Of a stretch of DNA of 64,000 bases, positions 9,658 through 18,544 are shown one piece after another. Position 1 is the stretch's first letter. Every line of letters begins with the position of its first letter. The notes beneath the pieces were generated by a model that was given only the letters and a program-made list of their open reading frames with translations, did not search any database and had not been told where the DNA came from. The stretch comes from Kineosporia babensis. Lineage in GTDB: Bacteria > Actinomycetota > Actinomycetes > Actinomycetales > Kineosporiaceae. The stretch covers positions 611,348 through 675,347 of the forward strand of contig NZ_JAJOMB010000002.1 of NCBI RefSeq assembly GCF_021129305.1. The letters run 5' to 3'. The translations under genes and the position numbers were made by a program.

Positions 9658-10537
9658 CTCCGGTGAGTTCCTCGGCCTTTCGCCACAACTGCGCTGCGGT
9701 GGCCTCGTCCTGCGAAGCCGTGCTCGAGGTGGAGGGACCGGGAAAACCGCGCACTTCACCCGGGCCGGTGGGGCCGTAGTACCCGCCGGGCCCGGCCTGA
9801 GAACTGCAGACCGCGAACAGCACCGACAGGGCCGCCTGCTCGGCCGTGTGCCCGGCCATCCGGGATGTCAGCGAGAGCAGGGTGTTCTGCACTTTTGAGC
9901 CGGTGTGCGAGGTGAGGTCGGTGTTGGCCACTCCCGGATGAGCGGCGATCGACATCACCTGCGAACGGGCTGCCCACAGACGGCGCTGAAGCTCACGGGC
10001 GAACAGCAGATCGGCGAGCTTGGACTGGGCGTAGGCGCCCCAGCGGGCGTAGCGGCGGCTCTCCCAGTTCAGGTCGTCCAGGTCGATCCGGCCGCGGCGG
10101 TGCACCACGCTGGAGAGGGTGACCACGCGCTCGGACAGCACCGGCAGCAGGAGCCCGGTGAGGGCGAACGGCCCCAGGAAGTTCGTGCCCATGTGCATTT
10201 CGAAGCCGTCGCGGGTGGTGCGGTGCGGCACCGCCATCACCCCGGCGTTGTTCAGCAGCACGTGCGCCCGGCCCACCTCGTCGGCGAAACGGTCGTTGAA
10301 CTGCCGGACCGAGGTCAGGTCGGCCAGATCCAGCGGAAGTACCCGAACGTCACCGGGCATGGTCTGGGCCGCAGCCTGTCCTTTTTCCATGCTCCGGCAG
10401 GCCAGCACCACTTTCGCGCCCCGTTCGGCGAGCGTCCGGGCCACCACGGCCCCGATCCCGCTGTTACCGCCGGTCACGATCACGGTACGGCCGTGCTGAT
10501 CGGGGACGTGCTCGTCACTCCAGGACACGTCGCTCAC
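9644..10537 (-). CDS. Short-chain dehydrogenase/reductase
   Basis: NAD(P)-dependent oxidoreductase of the SDR superfamily, 297 aa. It has the cofactor motif TGGNSGIG (residues about 22-29), NNAG, and the catalytic Ser...YAQSK (Tyr-x-x-x-Lys) set. The overall layout resembles retinol-dehydrogenase/protochlorophyllide-reductase-like members. The GTG start overlaps the stop of the upstream GGDEF gene (GTGA), so the two are one transcript. Substrate cannot be told from sequence. Confidence 0.9.
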   Translation of the reverse strand: MSDVSWSDEHVPDQHGRTVIVTGGNSGIGAVVARTLAERGAKVVLACRSMEKGQAAAQTMPGDVRVLPLDLADLTSVRQFNDRFADEVGRAHVLLNNAGVMAVPHRTTRDGFEMHMGTNFLGPFALTGLLLPVLSERVVTLSSVVHRRGRIDLDDLNWESRRYARWGAYAQSKLADLLFARELQRRLWAARSQVMSIAAHPGVANTDLTSHTGSKVQNTLLSLTSRMAGHTAEQAALSVLFAVCSSQAGPGGYYGPTGPGEVRGFPGPSTSSTASQDEATAAQLWRKAEELTGVSYL

Positions 10538-11604
10538 CCTAGAGGCGGGGTGCGGGGGCGCACCCCCAGGGTCGATGAACGGGCGCCGACCTGATCGCGA
10601 CCACCACGTTTCGCCTGGTACAGCGAGACGTCGGCGCTGGCGTACAACTGGGGCAGGTCGTCCGCCTCGGTGGGGGCGTGGGAGACCCCGATGCTGACGC
10701 TGAGATGCAGCAGTTCGCCGTTCTCGATCTGCAGGGGAGAGCCCCGCACCGCCTTGACCAGATCGTTGGCCCGGCGCAGGGCCACCTCGTAGTCGCAGCC
10801 GGGCAACAGCACCGCCAGCTCGTCCCCGCCGAGCCGGCCGATCACCGCGTCCGGGCGCATGTTCGCGGCCAGGATGGCGGCGAGGTGTTTCAGTGCGGCG
10901 TCACCGACCGGATGACCGTAGGTGTCGTTGATCGTCTTGAACTTGTCCACGTCGATCAGCAGCAGCGCGGTGCCCGCGGGGGAGTTGGCGGCGCTGATCG
11001 CTCCGTGCGCGGCCTCGTCCAGCACCCGGCGGGTGACCAGGCCGGTGAGGGTGTCCACGCCGGCCTGGGCGCGCAGCAGTTCGGTGAGCTGGCGGGTGGC
11101 GGTCGTACCCCGGGTGATCAGGATGCTGGAGGCGCCGACCACGATCAGGAGGTAGGCCATCGAGCGGAAGGCATCGTGCGCGGGCAGCAGGCTGAAGGTG
11201 AGGGCGGCGTCGCTGGCGATGTTGTAGGCGAGCATGACGTAGCTGCCTCGCGGTCTCAGGATCGCGGCGCCGTAGAGGATCGGCAGGGTGGAGGCGAACA
11301 GCGCGGGGGCTCCGGCGTCCTGCTTGGCGAAGCTCATCCCGGTCAGGACGAGCGAGCAGGTCAGGGGGATGGCGAAGAACGCCCAGGAGGGCAGCCGCAG
11401 ACCCCAGCGGGCCAGCAGATAGGCGAAGGCGAGCAGCAGCAGGGTGAGCCCGATGGTGAACCAGTGCGCGGCGCCCTGCCAGCCCGAGGTGAACTCGTCC
11501 ACGACCAGCAGCACGGCCGAGGCCAGCATCATGCCGATGCCGGCCTGGTTGGCCGCGACCACGTCCCAGGCGCCGACGTGCTCGCTCAGCCAGCTGCGCT
11601 GCAT
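10534..11604 (-). CDS. Membrane diguanylate cyclase (GGDEF)
   Basis: 356 aa. Six or so hydrophobic segments in residues 20-180 form a membrane sensor, followed by a GGDEF domain (about 190-345). The signature reads RLGGDEL, which keeps the catalytic Gly-Gly-Asp-Glu; the metal-binding DVDKFKTINDTYGH is intact. It should make cyclic di-GMP from two GTP. It is coupled by a 4-nt overlap to the SDR gene and diverges from rplU. No clear RxxD inhibitory site precedes the signature, so product inhibition may be weak. Confidence 0.93.
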   Translation of the reverse strand: MQRSWLSEHVGAWDVVAANQAGIGMMLASAVLLVVDEFTSGWQGAAHWFTIGLTLLLLAFAYLLARWGLRLPSWAFFAIPLTCSLVLTGMSFAKQDAGAPALFASTLPILYGAAILRPRGSYVMLAYNIASDAALTFSLLPAHDAFRSMAYLLIVVGASSILITRGTTATRQLTELLRAQAGVDTLTGLVTRRVLDEAAHGAISAANSPAGTALLLIDVDKFKTINDTYGHPVGDAALKHLAAILAANMRPDAVIGRLGGDELAVLLPGCDYEVALRRANDLVKAVRGSPLQIENGELLHLSVSIGVSHAPTEADDLPQLYASADVSLYQAKRGGRDQVGARSSTLGVRPRTPPLG

Positions 11605-11699
11605 TCTGTCCGGCCCCGTCCTTGATCGCGCGTGCCTCCCCTATCGGCCGGGGCAGCGTCCGACCTGAGATCCGCTCCCGAGCGCCTGGTGTTGTAGGG

Positions 11700-11875
11700 C
11701 CCGGCTGACCTGAGAGAATGGTCCAGGCCCGGAGCCGGTTTGCTCCTGGGCCTTGCGATCCGTAATCTTTACTGCGGTGCGCCGCGTGGCATCGATATGC
11801 CTGCGTCAGCCCTCACCCTCTCGGGTGTCAGGGAAGAAGATCGCACCCCCTGAACCGACCGGAGAGTGATTTCAC
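11700..11875 (+). promoter_or_regulatory. Structured leader upstream of rplU
   Basis: The region ahead of L21 contains a strong hairpin (11725-11735 with 11742-11753, one bulge), the short dyad GCATCGATATGC, and a second stem-loop (ACCC 11815-11818 with GGGT 11823-11826 inside CCCT/AGGG) ending about 42 nt before the start. A ribosome site GGAGAG lies 10 nt before the GTG. Ribosomal protein leaders often sense their own product; that role here is inference. Confidence 0.4.
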
Positions 11876-12184
11876 GTGTACGCGATCGTCCGCGCTGGTG
11901 GCCGCCAGGAGAAGGTTGCCGTTGGCGACGTCCTCACTGTTGACAAGGTCGAGGGTGCGCCCGGCGACGCGGTGAACCTCGTCCCGCTGCTGCTGGTCGA
12001 CGGCACCGACGTGACCAGCGCCGCCGACGCCCTCGCCAAGGTGAGCGTCGCCGCCGAGATCGTCGAGGCCACCAAGGGCCCGAAGATCGTCATCCAGAAG
12101 TTCAAGAACAAGACCGGGTACAAGAAGCGCCAGGGCCACCGCCAGCCGCTGACGACGATCAAGATCACCGGTATCTCCAAGTAG
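11876..12184 (+). CDS. rplU: 50S ribosomal protein L21
   Basis: 102 aa, starting at a GTG ([18 protein letters not shown]) that follows GGAGAG. It binds 23S rRNA in the large subunit. The family motifs [21 protein letters not shown] and the C-terminal TTIKITGI are present. It is the first gene of the rplU-rpmA pair (31-nt gap), followed by obgE, the usual bacterial order. Confidence 0.98.
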   Translation: MYAIVRAGGRQEKVAVGDVLTVDKVEGAPGDAVNLVPLLLVDGTDVTSAADALAKVSVAAEIVEATKGPKIVIQKFKNKTGYKKRQGHRQPLTTIKITGISK

Positions 12185-12215
12185 TCTCGGCTGACCAGAA
12201 GGCAGGCACACAGAC

Positions 12216-12479
12216 ATGGCACACAAGAAGGGCGCAAGCTCCTCCCGTAACGGCCGCGACTCCAACGCTCAGCGTCTGGGTGTCAAGCGGTTCGGTGGCC
12301 AGGCCGTCAAGGCCGGCGAGATCATCGTCCGCCAGCGGGGCACCCACTTCCACCCGGGCGACAACGTCGGCCTGGGCAAGGACGACACGCTGTTCGCGCT
12401 CTCCGCGGGTGCGGTGGAGTTCGGCCAGCGCCGCGGCCGCCGCATCGTGAGCATCGTCAGCCCGGTCGGCGCCGAGTAA
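12216..12479 (+). CDS. rpmA: 50S ribosomal protein L27
   Basis: 87 aa. It begins [20 protein letters not shown], with the N-terminal tail that reaches the peptidyl-transferase centre, and contains the conserved [11 protein letters not shown]. The Firmicutes-type cleaved N-terminal extension is absent, as expected for actinobacteria. Co-transcribed with rplU. Confidence 0.98.
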   Translation: MAHKKGASSSRNGRDSNAQRLGVKRFGGQAVKAGEIIVRQRGTHFHPGDNVGLGKDDTLFALSAGAVEFGQRRGRRIVSIVSPVGAE

Positions 12480-12500
12480 GGCTGACCACAGCTTTTCTTT

Positions 12501-12543
12501 CGCACGAGGGCGGGCCGGGTGACCGGCTCGCCCTCTTGCGTGT
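12501..12543 (+). terminator. Hairpin after rpmA
   Basis: A long GC-rich inverted repeat (GAGGGCGGGCCGG pairing with CCGGCTCGCCCTC, extended by CGCA/TGCG) starts about 20 nt after the rpmA stop. There is no long T tract, as is common in this group. The remaining 200 bp up to obgE holds no gene that I can support. Confidence 0.5.
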
Positions 12544-12753
12544 TCAGGTACGCAAGCTGTCCTGAAGCCACCTGACCCACCAGTAATACGACAACGTTGC
12601 ACGGATCGGGAAGCACGCAGACCAGGGACGAGGACGTTCCTGAACCACTGACGTCCTCTGTTTCGGCTCTGCAGCAACCATCAGTTCGCGCTGGTACCCA
12701 CGAACTGATCCATCACTACGGGCGGGGTACCACCGAAGAGAGCAGAGGCCGGC

Positions 12754-14307
12754 ATGGTGACCTTCGTCGATCGGGTCACGCTGCACGTAGCGGCGGGCAA
12801 CGGCGGACACGGATGCGCTTCCGTGCACCGGGAAAAATTCAAGCCCCTGGGCGGGCCGGACGGCGGTAACGGCGGCAAGGGCGGCGACGTCACCCTGATC
12901 GTCGACCCGCAGGTCACCACCCTGCTGGACTACCACCGCTCGCCGCACCGCAAGGCCACCAACGGCAAGCCCGGCGAGGGCGACCACCGCAACGGCGCCA
13001 ACGGCGACGACATGGTGCTCGGGGTGCCGGACGGCACGATGATCAAGGACGCGGACGGCAACGTCATCGCCGACCTGGTCGGCAACGGCGCCAGCCTGGT
13101 GATCGCCGAGGGCGGCCGCGGCGGCCTGGGCAACGCCTCGCTGGCCTCGGCCCGGCGCAAGGCGCCCGGCTTCGCGCTGCTCGGTGAGCCCGGCTGGGCC
13201 GGTGACATCACCCTCGAGCTGAAGACCGTGGCCGACATCGGCCTGATCGGCTTCCCCAGCGCGGGCAAGTCCAGCCTGATCGCCGCGCTGTCCGCGGCCC
13301 GGCCGAAGATCGCCGACTACCCGTTCACCACCCTGGTCCCGAACCTGGGCGTGGTCGAGGCCGGCGACGTGCGCTTCACCGTCGCCGACGTGCCCGGCCT
13401 GATCCCCGGCGCCAGCGAGGGCAAGGGCCTGGGCCTGGAGTTCCTGCGCCACGTCGAGCGCTGCGCCGCCCTGGTGCAGGTGCTGGACTGCGCCACCCTG
13501 GAGCCCGGCCGGGACCCGCTGACCGACCTCGACGTGATCGAGGCCGAGCTGGACGCCTACCCGGTCGAGCCCGGCACCAAGCCGCTGAAGGACCGCCCGC
13601 GGCTGGTCGTGCTGAACAAGGTCGACGTGCCCGAGGCGCGCGAGCTGGCCGAGATGGTCAAGCCGGACCTGGAGGCGCGCGGCCTGAAGGTGTTCATCAT
13701 CTCGGCCGTCGCGCACGAGGGCCTGCGCCAGCTCACCTTCGCAATGGCCGAGCTGGTGGCCCAGGCCCGCGCCGAGGCCCCGGCGCCGGAAGCCCCCCGG
13801 GTGATCGTCCGGCCGGTACCGGTGGCCGAGAAGGACGCCTTCGACGTGCGCCGGGAGAACAGCTCGGACGGCCCGTTCTACCGGGTGCGCGGGGTGAAGC
13901 CGGAGCGCTGGGTGCGCCAGACCGACTTCGCCAACGACGAGGCGGTCGGCTACCTGGCCGACCGGCTGGCCCGCCTCGGGGTGGAGGACGCCCTGGCCGA
14001 GGCCGGAGCGGTGGCCGGCGCCACGGTGGTGATCGGTGGCGACGACGGCGTGATCTTCGACTGGGAGCCCACACTGATCGCGGCCGCGACCGGCCCGGCG
14101 GCTCCGCGGGGCTCGGACGTACGGCTGGAGTCCGACGCCCGGCCCACCCGTGCCGAGCGCCGCGAGCGGTACATCGAGTCGATGGACGCCAAGACCGAGG
14201 CCCGTGACGAGCTCGCGGCCGAGCGGCGGGCCGGGCACTGGACCGACCCGGCCGAGTCTCCGGCCGATTCTCCGGCCGAGCTCGAGGACACCCCAGACCG
14301 CGCCTGA
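12754..14307 (+). CDS. obgE: Obg-family GTPase
   Basis: A 517-aa GTPase acting in 50S assembly and stress/differentiation control. It has the glycine-rich Obg fold (residues 1-160, GGNGGHG and GGDGGNGG stretches), a G domain with P-loop GFPSAGKSS near 166, the DVPGLI switch and NKVD near 288, and then a C-terminal OCT domain (about 340-425, [16 protein letters not shown]). An acidic Glu/Arg tail follows (about 450-517). The ATG is at the end of GAGGCCGGC. It terminates at a clear hairpin. Confidence 0.97.
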   Translation: MVTFVDRVTLHVAAGNGGHGCASVHREKFKPLGGPDGGNGGKGGDVTLIVDPQVTTLLDYHRSPHRKATNGKPGEGDHRNGANGDDMVLGVPDGTMIKDADGNVIADLVGNGASLVIAEGGRGGLGNASLASARRKAPGFALLGEPGWAGDITLELKTVADIGLIGFPSAGKSSLIAALSAARPKIADYPFTTLVPNLGVVEAGDVRFTVADVPGLIPGASEGKGLGLEFLRHVERCAALVQVLDCATLEPGRDPLTDLDVIEAELDAYPVEPGTKPLKDRPRLVVLNKVDVPEARELAEMVKPDLEARGLKVFIISAVAHEGLRQLTFAMAELVAQARAEAPAPEAPRVIVRPVPVAEKDAFDVRRENSSDGPFYRVRGVKPERWVRQTDFANDEAVGYLADRLARLGVEDALAEAGAVAGATVVIGGDDGVIFDWEPTLIAAATGPAAPRGSDVRLESDARPTRAERRERYIESMDAKTEARDELAAERRAGHWTDPAESPADSPAELEDTPDRA

Positions 14308-14347
14308 AGCTCGCTACCTCCCACCCCAGCTCAGGTTCACCAGCTCT

Positions 14348-14388
14348 GGTTGCAGTAGAAGCAACTTTCTAACGCTTCTGCTGCAACC
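14348..14388 (+). terminator. Hairpin after obgE
   Basis: Arms 14348-14362 and 14374-14388 pair over 15 bp with one G-T pair and an 11-nt loop, 40 nt after the obgE stop. This is the probable transcription end of the rplU-rpmA-obgE region. Confidence 0.6.
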
Positions 14389-14390
14389 AA

Positions 14391-14455
14391 GCCTGGTGAA
14401 GGCAACCAGGGCTGGTGAAGGCAACCAGGGCTGGTGAAGGCAACCAGGGCTGGTG
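14391..14455. repeat. 19-bp tandem repeat between obgE and proB
   Basis: Three full units (14391-14409, 14410-14428, 14429-14447) and the start of a fourth. The unit is GGCTGGTGAAGGCAACCAG; the first copy differs by one base. Each unit carries CTGGT and ACCAG as a short dyad, so the block can fold several ways. The units abut with no spacers, so this is not a CRISPR. Confidence 0.9.
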
Positions 14456-14548
14456 TGGCGAGCAGCGACCGGGGATGGGAGTTCTGGCCTGTCCGAGGGG
14501 TGAAACTGCTTTGACCGAGGTCACCCATGGATTGGTAGGACTAGGCGA

Positions 14549-15685
14549 GTGGAAGGTACTGAGCAGGGGCGGCACCGGCTGGTGGCCGCGCAGCGGATCG
14601 TGGTCAAGGTCGGCTCCTCGTCGCTGACCTCGGCCGCCAACGGCAGCATCGACGCCGAGCGGATCGAGCAGCTGGTCACCGCGCTGGCCGAGCACCGGCT
14701 GGCCGGGCAGGAGATCGTGCTGGTCTCCTCCGGGGCGATCGCGGCCGGCCTCACCCCGCTCACCCTCGCCCGGCGCCCGAAGGACCTGGCCACCCAGCAG
14801 GCCGCGGCCAGCGTGGGGCAGGGCCTGCTGATGGCGCACTACACCGCCGCCTTCGCCCGGCGCCAAATCACCGTCGGGCAGGTGCTGCTGACCGCCGACG
14901 ACGTGATCCGCCGCACGCACTACGCCAACGCCCGCCGCACCCTGTCCCGGCTGCTGAACCTGGGCGTGCTGCCGGTGGTGAACGAGAACGACACCGTGGC
15001 CACCGACGAGATCCGCTTCGGCGACAACGACCGGCTGGCCGCCCTGGTGGCGCACCTGGTCCGGGCCGATGCCCTGGTGCTGCTGTCCGACGTGGACGCG
15101 CTGTACGACGGCCCGCCCAGCCGGCCCGGGGCCCGCCGGATCGAGGTGGTCGGCGGCCCGGCCGATCTGGAGGGCGTCGAGATCGGTTCGGTGGGCAGCA
15201 ACGTCGGCACCGGCGGCATGGTGACCAAGGTCGACGCGGCCCGGATCGCCACCGTCGCGGGCATCCCCACGCTGCTCACCTCAGCGGCGAACGCGGCCGA
15301 GGGGCTGGCCGGCAAAGACGTGGGTACCTGGTTCGAGGCCCGGGGTGGGCGCACGGCCAGCCGGCTGCTGTGGCTGCGTCACGCGGCCGAGGCCGAGGGC
15401 CGCCTGGTGCTCGACGAAGGCGCGGTGGCCGCGGTGGTCCAGCGCCGGATGTCGCTCCTGCCGGCCGGGGTGGTCAAGGTCGAGGGCCGGTTCGTCGCGG
15501 GGGCGGCGGTCGAGCTGGTGAACCCGGCCGGGACCGCGGTGGCCCGCGGACTGGTCAATTTCGACTCCGGAGAGTTGCCGGCCCTGCTCGGCCGCTCCAC
15601 CCGGGACCTGGCCGCCGAGCTCGGTCCCGACTACGCCCGCGAGATCGTGCACCGCGACGACATCGTGCTCCTGCGCACGCGCTGA
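14549..15685 (+). CDS. proB: Glutamate 5-kinase
   Basis: First step of proline synthesis: ATP plus glutamate gives glutamyl 5-phosphate. 378 aa: an amino-acid kinase domain (VVKVGSSSLT near residues 18-27, VSSGAIAAG, NENDTVATDEIRFGDND substrate loop, GTGGMVTKVDAA) and a C-terminal PUA domain (about 285-370). The GTG start is 36 nt before the kinase motif; the ribosome site is weak. proA follows after one intervening small gene, so proB and proA are close but not directly adjacent. Confidence 0.96.
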   Translation: MEGTEQGRHRLVAAQRIVVKVGSSSLTSAANGSIDAERIEQLVTALAEHRLAGQEIVLVSSGAIAAGLTPLTLARRPKDLATQQAAASVGQGLLMAHYTAAFARRQITVGQVLLTADDVIRRTHYANARRTLSRLLNLGVLPVVNENDTVATDEIRFGDNDRLAALVAHLVRADALVLLSDVDALYDGPPSRPGARRIEVVGGPADLEGVEIGSVGSNVGTGGMVTKVDAARIATVAGIPTLLTSAANAAEGLAGKDVGTWFEARGGRTASRLLWLRHAAEAEGRLVLDEGAVAAVVQRRMSLLPAGVVKVEGRFVAGAAVELVNPAGTAVARGLVNFDSGELPALLGRSTRDLAAELGPDYAREIVHRDDIVLLRTR

Positions 15686-15728
15686 GCAAACGAACGCACG
15701 CGCTGATCGAACGAACGCGCACGCGCTG
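15675..15728. repeat. 21-bp direct repeats spanning the proB stop
   Basis: Unit GCACGCGCTGAKCRAACGAAC occurs at 15675-15695 and 15696-15716, with a partial third copy at 15719-15728. The proB TGA is within the first unit, so the repeat may have grown by slippage at the gene end. Confidence 0.75.
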
Positions 15729-15932
15729 CTCACCGAAATCGCGCGCGCCGAGGACCGGGATCCGGCACCGGTTGACCGGTCAACGACCCACCACGAAACG
15801 GGCAGATCACCTGCCCCGTCACTATCCCGCCACACCACGCATTCGCGCTGCCCGACTGTGCTGATCCTACGAATTCAGCGGTTCGTGGCCGATTCCCAAG
15901 ACGTTCGCGTCAGCATCTGCTCAACTAGAGGG

Positions 15933-16370
15933 GTGTCAATCGGATCACGTCACGACGTCCCCTCCACGTCGTGCGTGCGGCGAGCAGCCCTCGAGCAGCA
16001 GCCGTACATCAGCCGCGCCGATGACGCCGCGGACGCCCGCGAACTGTGGTTCGTCACGGTCACGGTCGGCGGCGGTGCCCTCGCTCAGAACGAAGTTCGT
16101 GAAGCGCTGGAACGTCTCAGCGTGGAGCGGGCGTTCGTCGTCAGCATCCGCTACGACCGCAACTGTGCCCAGATCCGTTACTGGGACGAGTGCGACGACG
16201 CGGGTCAGGCCACCCTGCAGGCGCTGTCGCTGTGGGGCAGCGCCGAGGTCTTCGACGAGCTGCCCGGCTGGCGGGTGAGCGGCCTGGAAGTTCTCGACCT
16301 GCTCTCGGCCCAGCACAGCGGTAGCCCGCGGGTGTACGCCCTAGGGGAGATCGTCCCGTTCGACGAGTGA
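15933..16370 (+). CDS. Conserved hypothetical protein between proB and proA
   Basis: About 145 aa. The central part (ELWFVTVTVGGG, then EVREALERLSVERAFVVSIRYDRNCAQIRYWDECDD) looks like a small alpha/beta fold with regularly spaced hydrophobic strands. Start is uncertain: GTG 15933 follows AGAGGG, another GTG is at 15975, and the frame is open from 15858. Position suggests it belongs to the pro region; function unknown. I recall similar unnamed proteins near proA in actinomycetes, but this is not tested here. Confidence 0.6.
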   Translation: MSIGSRHDVPSTSCVRRAALEQQPYISRADDAADARELWFVTVTVGGGALAQNEVREALERLSVERAFVVSIRYDRNCAQIRYWDECDDAGQATLQALSLWGSAEVFDELPGWRVSGLEVLDLLSAQHSGSPRVYALGEIVPFDE

Positions 16371-16474
16371 GCCGATGAATTGGGGACGATTCGTCCCCCG
16401 ATTCCCGATCGGCCCGCACCTCGGGTGCCGGAAAGCGTTACGGACGCCTGTGCGCCGCCCATTAGAGTGGCACG

Positions 16475-17779
16475 GTGAGCACCGAAGTCGAGTCGGCCGA
16501 GACGTCCCCGAGCGCCGTCCGTGACGCTGTCCACGAGGTAGCCGGCCGCGCCCAGCAGGCCGCCCGGGCCCTGGCCACCGCCCCGCGGCAGCAGAAAGAC
16601 GAGGCGCTGAACGCCCTGGCCGACGCGCTGGTGGCCAACGCCGGCCAGATCGTCGCCGCCAACACCGAAGACCTGGAGCGCGGCGAGCGCACCGGCCTGG
16701 CCCCGAACCTGGCCGACCGGCTCCGCCTGGACCGCCCGCGGATCGAGGCGATCGCCGCCGCGGTGCGCGACATCGTGCGCCTGCCCGACCCGGTGGGCGA
16801 GGTGGTGCGCGGTTCCACGCTGCCCAACGGCCTGCAGCTGCGCCAGTTGCGGGTGCCGATGGGGGTGATCGGGATGGTCTACGAGGCCCGCCCGAACGTC
16901 ACCATCGATGCCGCGAGCCTGGCTCTGAAGAGCGGGAACGCGGCCGTGCTGCGGGGTGGCTCGGCCGCTGAGAGCACCAACACCGTGCTGGTCGGCCTGA
17001 TTCGCCAGGCTCTGGAGAGCGTGGGTCTGCCGGCCGACGCGGTGGCCACCATCGACCCGTGGGGCCGCGAGGGCGTGCAACACCTGATGCGGGCCCGGGG
17101 CCTGGTCGACCTGCTGGTGCCGCGGGGCGGTGCGGGCCTGATCAAGACCGTGGTGGAGAACTCCACCGTGCCGGTGATCGAGACTGGCACCGGCAACTGC
17201 CACGTCTTCGTCGACTCCAGCGCCGACCTGGCGAAGGCTCTCGAGGTCATGCTCAACGCCAAGCTGCGGCGCACCAGCGTCTGCAACGCCGCCGAGACGC
17301 TGCTGGTGCACGCCGACCTGGCCGACACCTTCCTGCCCTCGGTGCTCACCGCGCTGGGCGAGCAGAACGTGCGCATCCACGCCGACCCGCGCGCCCTGGC
17401 CGCCGCCGAGAAGGCCGGGGTCAAGGCCGAGGCCGCCACCGAGGGCGACTGGTTCACCGAGTACCTGGCCGCCGAGATCGCGGTCGGTGTGGTCGACGAC
17501 CTGGGCCAGGCGATCGAGCACATCCGCACCTACTCCAGCGGGCACACCGAGGCCATCCTCACCTCGGATCTGCGCGCGGCCAACCGCTTCACCGCCGAGG
17601 TCGACTCCGCCGTGGTGGCGGTGAACGCGTCCACCGCCTTCACCGACGGCGCCGAGTTCGGGCTCGGTGCCGAGGTCGGCATCTCCACCCAGAAGCTGCA
17701 CGCCCGGGGGCCGATGGGCCTGGCCGAGCTGACGTCCACCAAGTGGGTCGTCACCGGCGAGGGCCACACCCGTCCCTGA
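16475..17779 (+). CDS. proA: Glutamate-5-semialdehyde dehydrogenase (gamma-glutamyl phosphate reductase)
   Basis: Second step of proline synthesis: NADPH-dependent reduction of glutamyl 5-phosphate. 434 aa. It has the conserved VPMGVIGMVYEARPNVT, the ALKSGNAAVLRGG nucleotide-binding part, and the catalytic Cys at residue 270 in TSVCNAAETLL. The GTG start (MSTEVESAE) lies 104 bp after the small gene. Full length, no damage. Confidence 0.97.
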   Translation: MSTEVESAETSPSAVRDAVHEVAGRAQQAARALATAPRQQKDEALNALADALVANAGQIVAANTEDLERGERTGLAPNLADRLRLDRPRIEAIAAAVRDIVRLPDPVGEVVRGSTLPNGLQLRQLRVPMGVIGMVYEARPNVTIDAASLALKSGNAAVLRGGSAAESTNTVLVGLIRQALESVGLPADAVATIDPWGREGVQHLMRARGLVDLLVPRGGAGLIKTVVENSTVPVIETGTGNCHVFVDSSADLAKALEVMLNAKLRRTSVCNAAETLLVHADLADTFLPSVLTALGEQNVRIHADPRALAAAEKAGVKAEAATEGDWFTEYLAAEIAVGVVDDLGQAIEHIRTYSSGHTEAILTSDLRAANRFTAEVDSAVVAVNASTAFTDGAEFGLGAEVGISTQKLHARGPMGLAELTSTKWVVTGEGHTRP

Positions 17780-17824
17780 AATTCTGTCCACCCCCACGAG
17801 ACGAAAACCGGGAGTACTGAACGC

Positions 17825-18520
17825 ATGGAGGCGACCGAGGTCCGCAAGCTCACCGAGCTTGAGGAGCGGCACTGGTGGTACCGCGAGCGCCGGCACCTGC
17901 TCGCCAAGGCCGTCGCCGAGCTGAAGCCCGGCCGGGCACTGGACGTCGGTGCGGCGGGCGGGGGTAACACTCGCGTGCTGCAGTCGCTGGGCTGGCAGGC
18001 GGCCGCGCTGGAGTACGGTCCCACCGGCGCCGAAGTCTGTGCGGCCCGGGGGATTCCGGTGCTGCGGGGCGATGCCACCCAGCTGCCGCTGGATGCGGGC
18101 AGTCTCGACCTGGTGGTGGCGTTCGACGTGCTCGAGCACCTGGACGATGACAAGGCCGCCGCGGCCGGGGTTTTCGAGGCGCTGAAGCCGGGCGGCACGT
18201 TCCTGGTGGCGGTTCCGTGTGACCCCAAGCTCTGGTCGGCGCACGACGACGCGGTCGGCCACGTACGCCGCTACACCCGGCAGACGTTGTCGGACCTGTT
18301 GCTGGGCGCCGGTTTCCAGCTGGAGCCGATGGTCAGCTGGAACGTCCTGATGCGCCCGCTGGTCCAGCTGCGCCGCCGCAGCTCCACCGGTAGCGACCTG
18401 GACAACCCGCCGGCGCTGCTGAACAACGCGCTGCGTGCGGTGATCACGCTGGAGCGCTACCTGCCGGTGAAGTCACTGCCGGGCGTCACTCTCCTGGTGC
18501 ACGCGAAAAAGCCCGCGTAA
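17825..18520 (+). CDS. Class I SAM-dependent methyltransferase
   Basis: 231 aa. The SAM-binding glycine loop is LDVGAAGGG (near residue 39), with the acidic LDLVVAFDVLEHLDDD motif and the post-motif FLVAVPCDPKLWSAHDDAVGHVRRY. This pattern is typical of methyltransferases found beside glycosyltransferase genes. Substrate unknown. It is convergent with the GT2 gene, 24 bp apart, which suggests a shared cell-surface or lipid-linked sugar pathway only by proximity. Confidence 0.85.
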   Translation: MEATEVRKLTELEERHWWYRERRHLLAKAVAELKPGRALDVGAAGGGNTRVLQSLGWQAAALEYGPTGAEVCAARGIPVLRGDATQLPLDAGSLDLVVAFDVLEHLDDDKAAAAGVFEALKPGGTFLVAVPCDPKLWSAHDDAVGHVRRYTRQTLSDLLLGAGFQLEPMVSWNVLMRPLVQLRRRSSTGSDLDNPPALLNNALRAVITLERYLPVKSLPGVTLLVHAKKPA

Positions 18521-18544
18521 CAAGAAAACCCAGCAACAACGTCC

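Noticed and set aside
14391..14455. Short repeat array considered as CRISPR
   Set aside because: Units abut with no spacers and no cas genes nearby.
16205..18262. 685-codon minus-strand frame across proA
   Set aside because: Shadow of proA and the methyltransferase; no motif.
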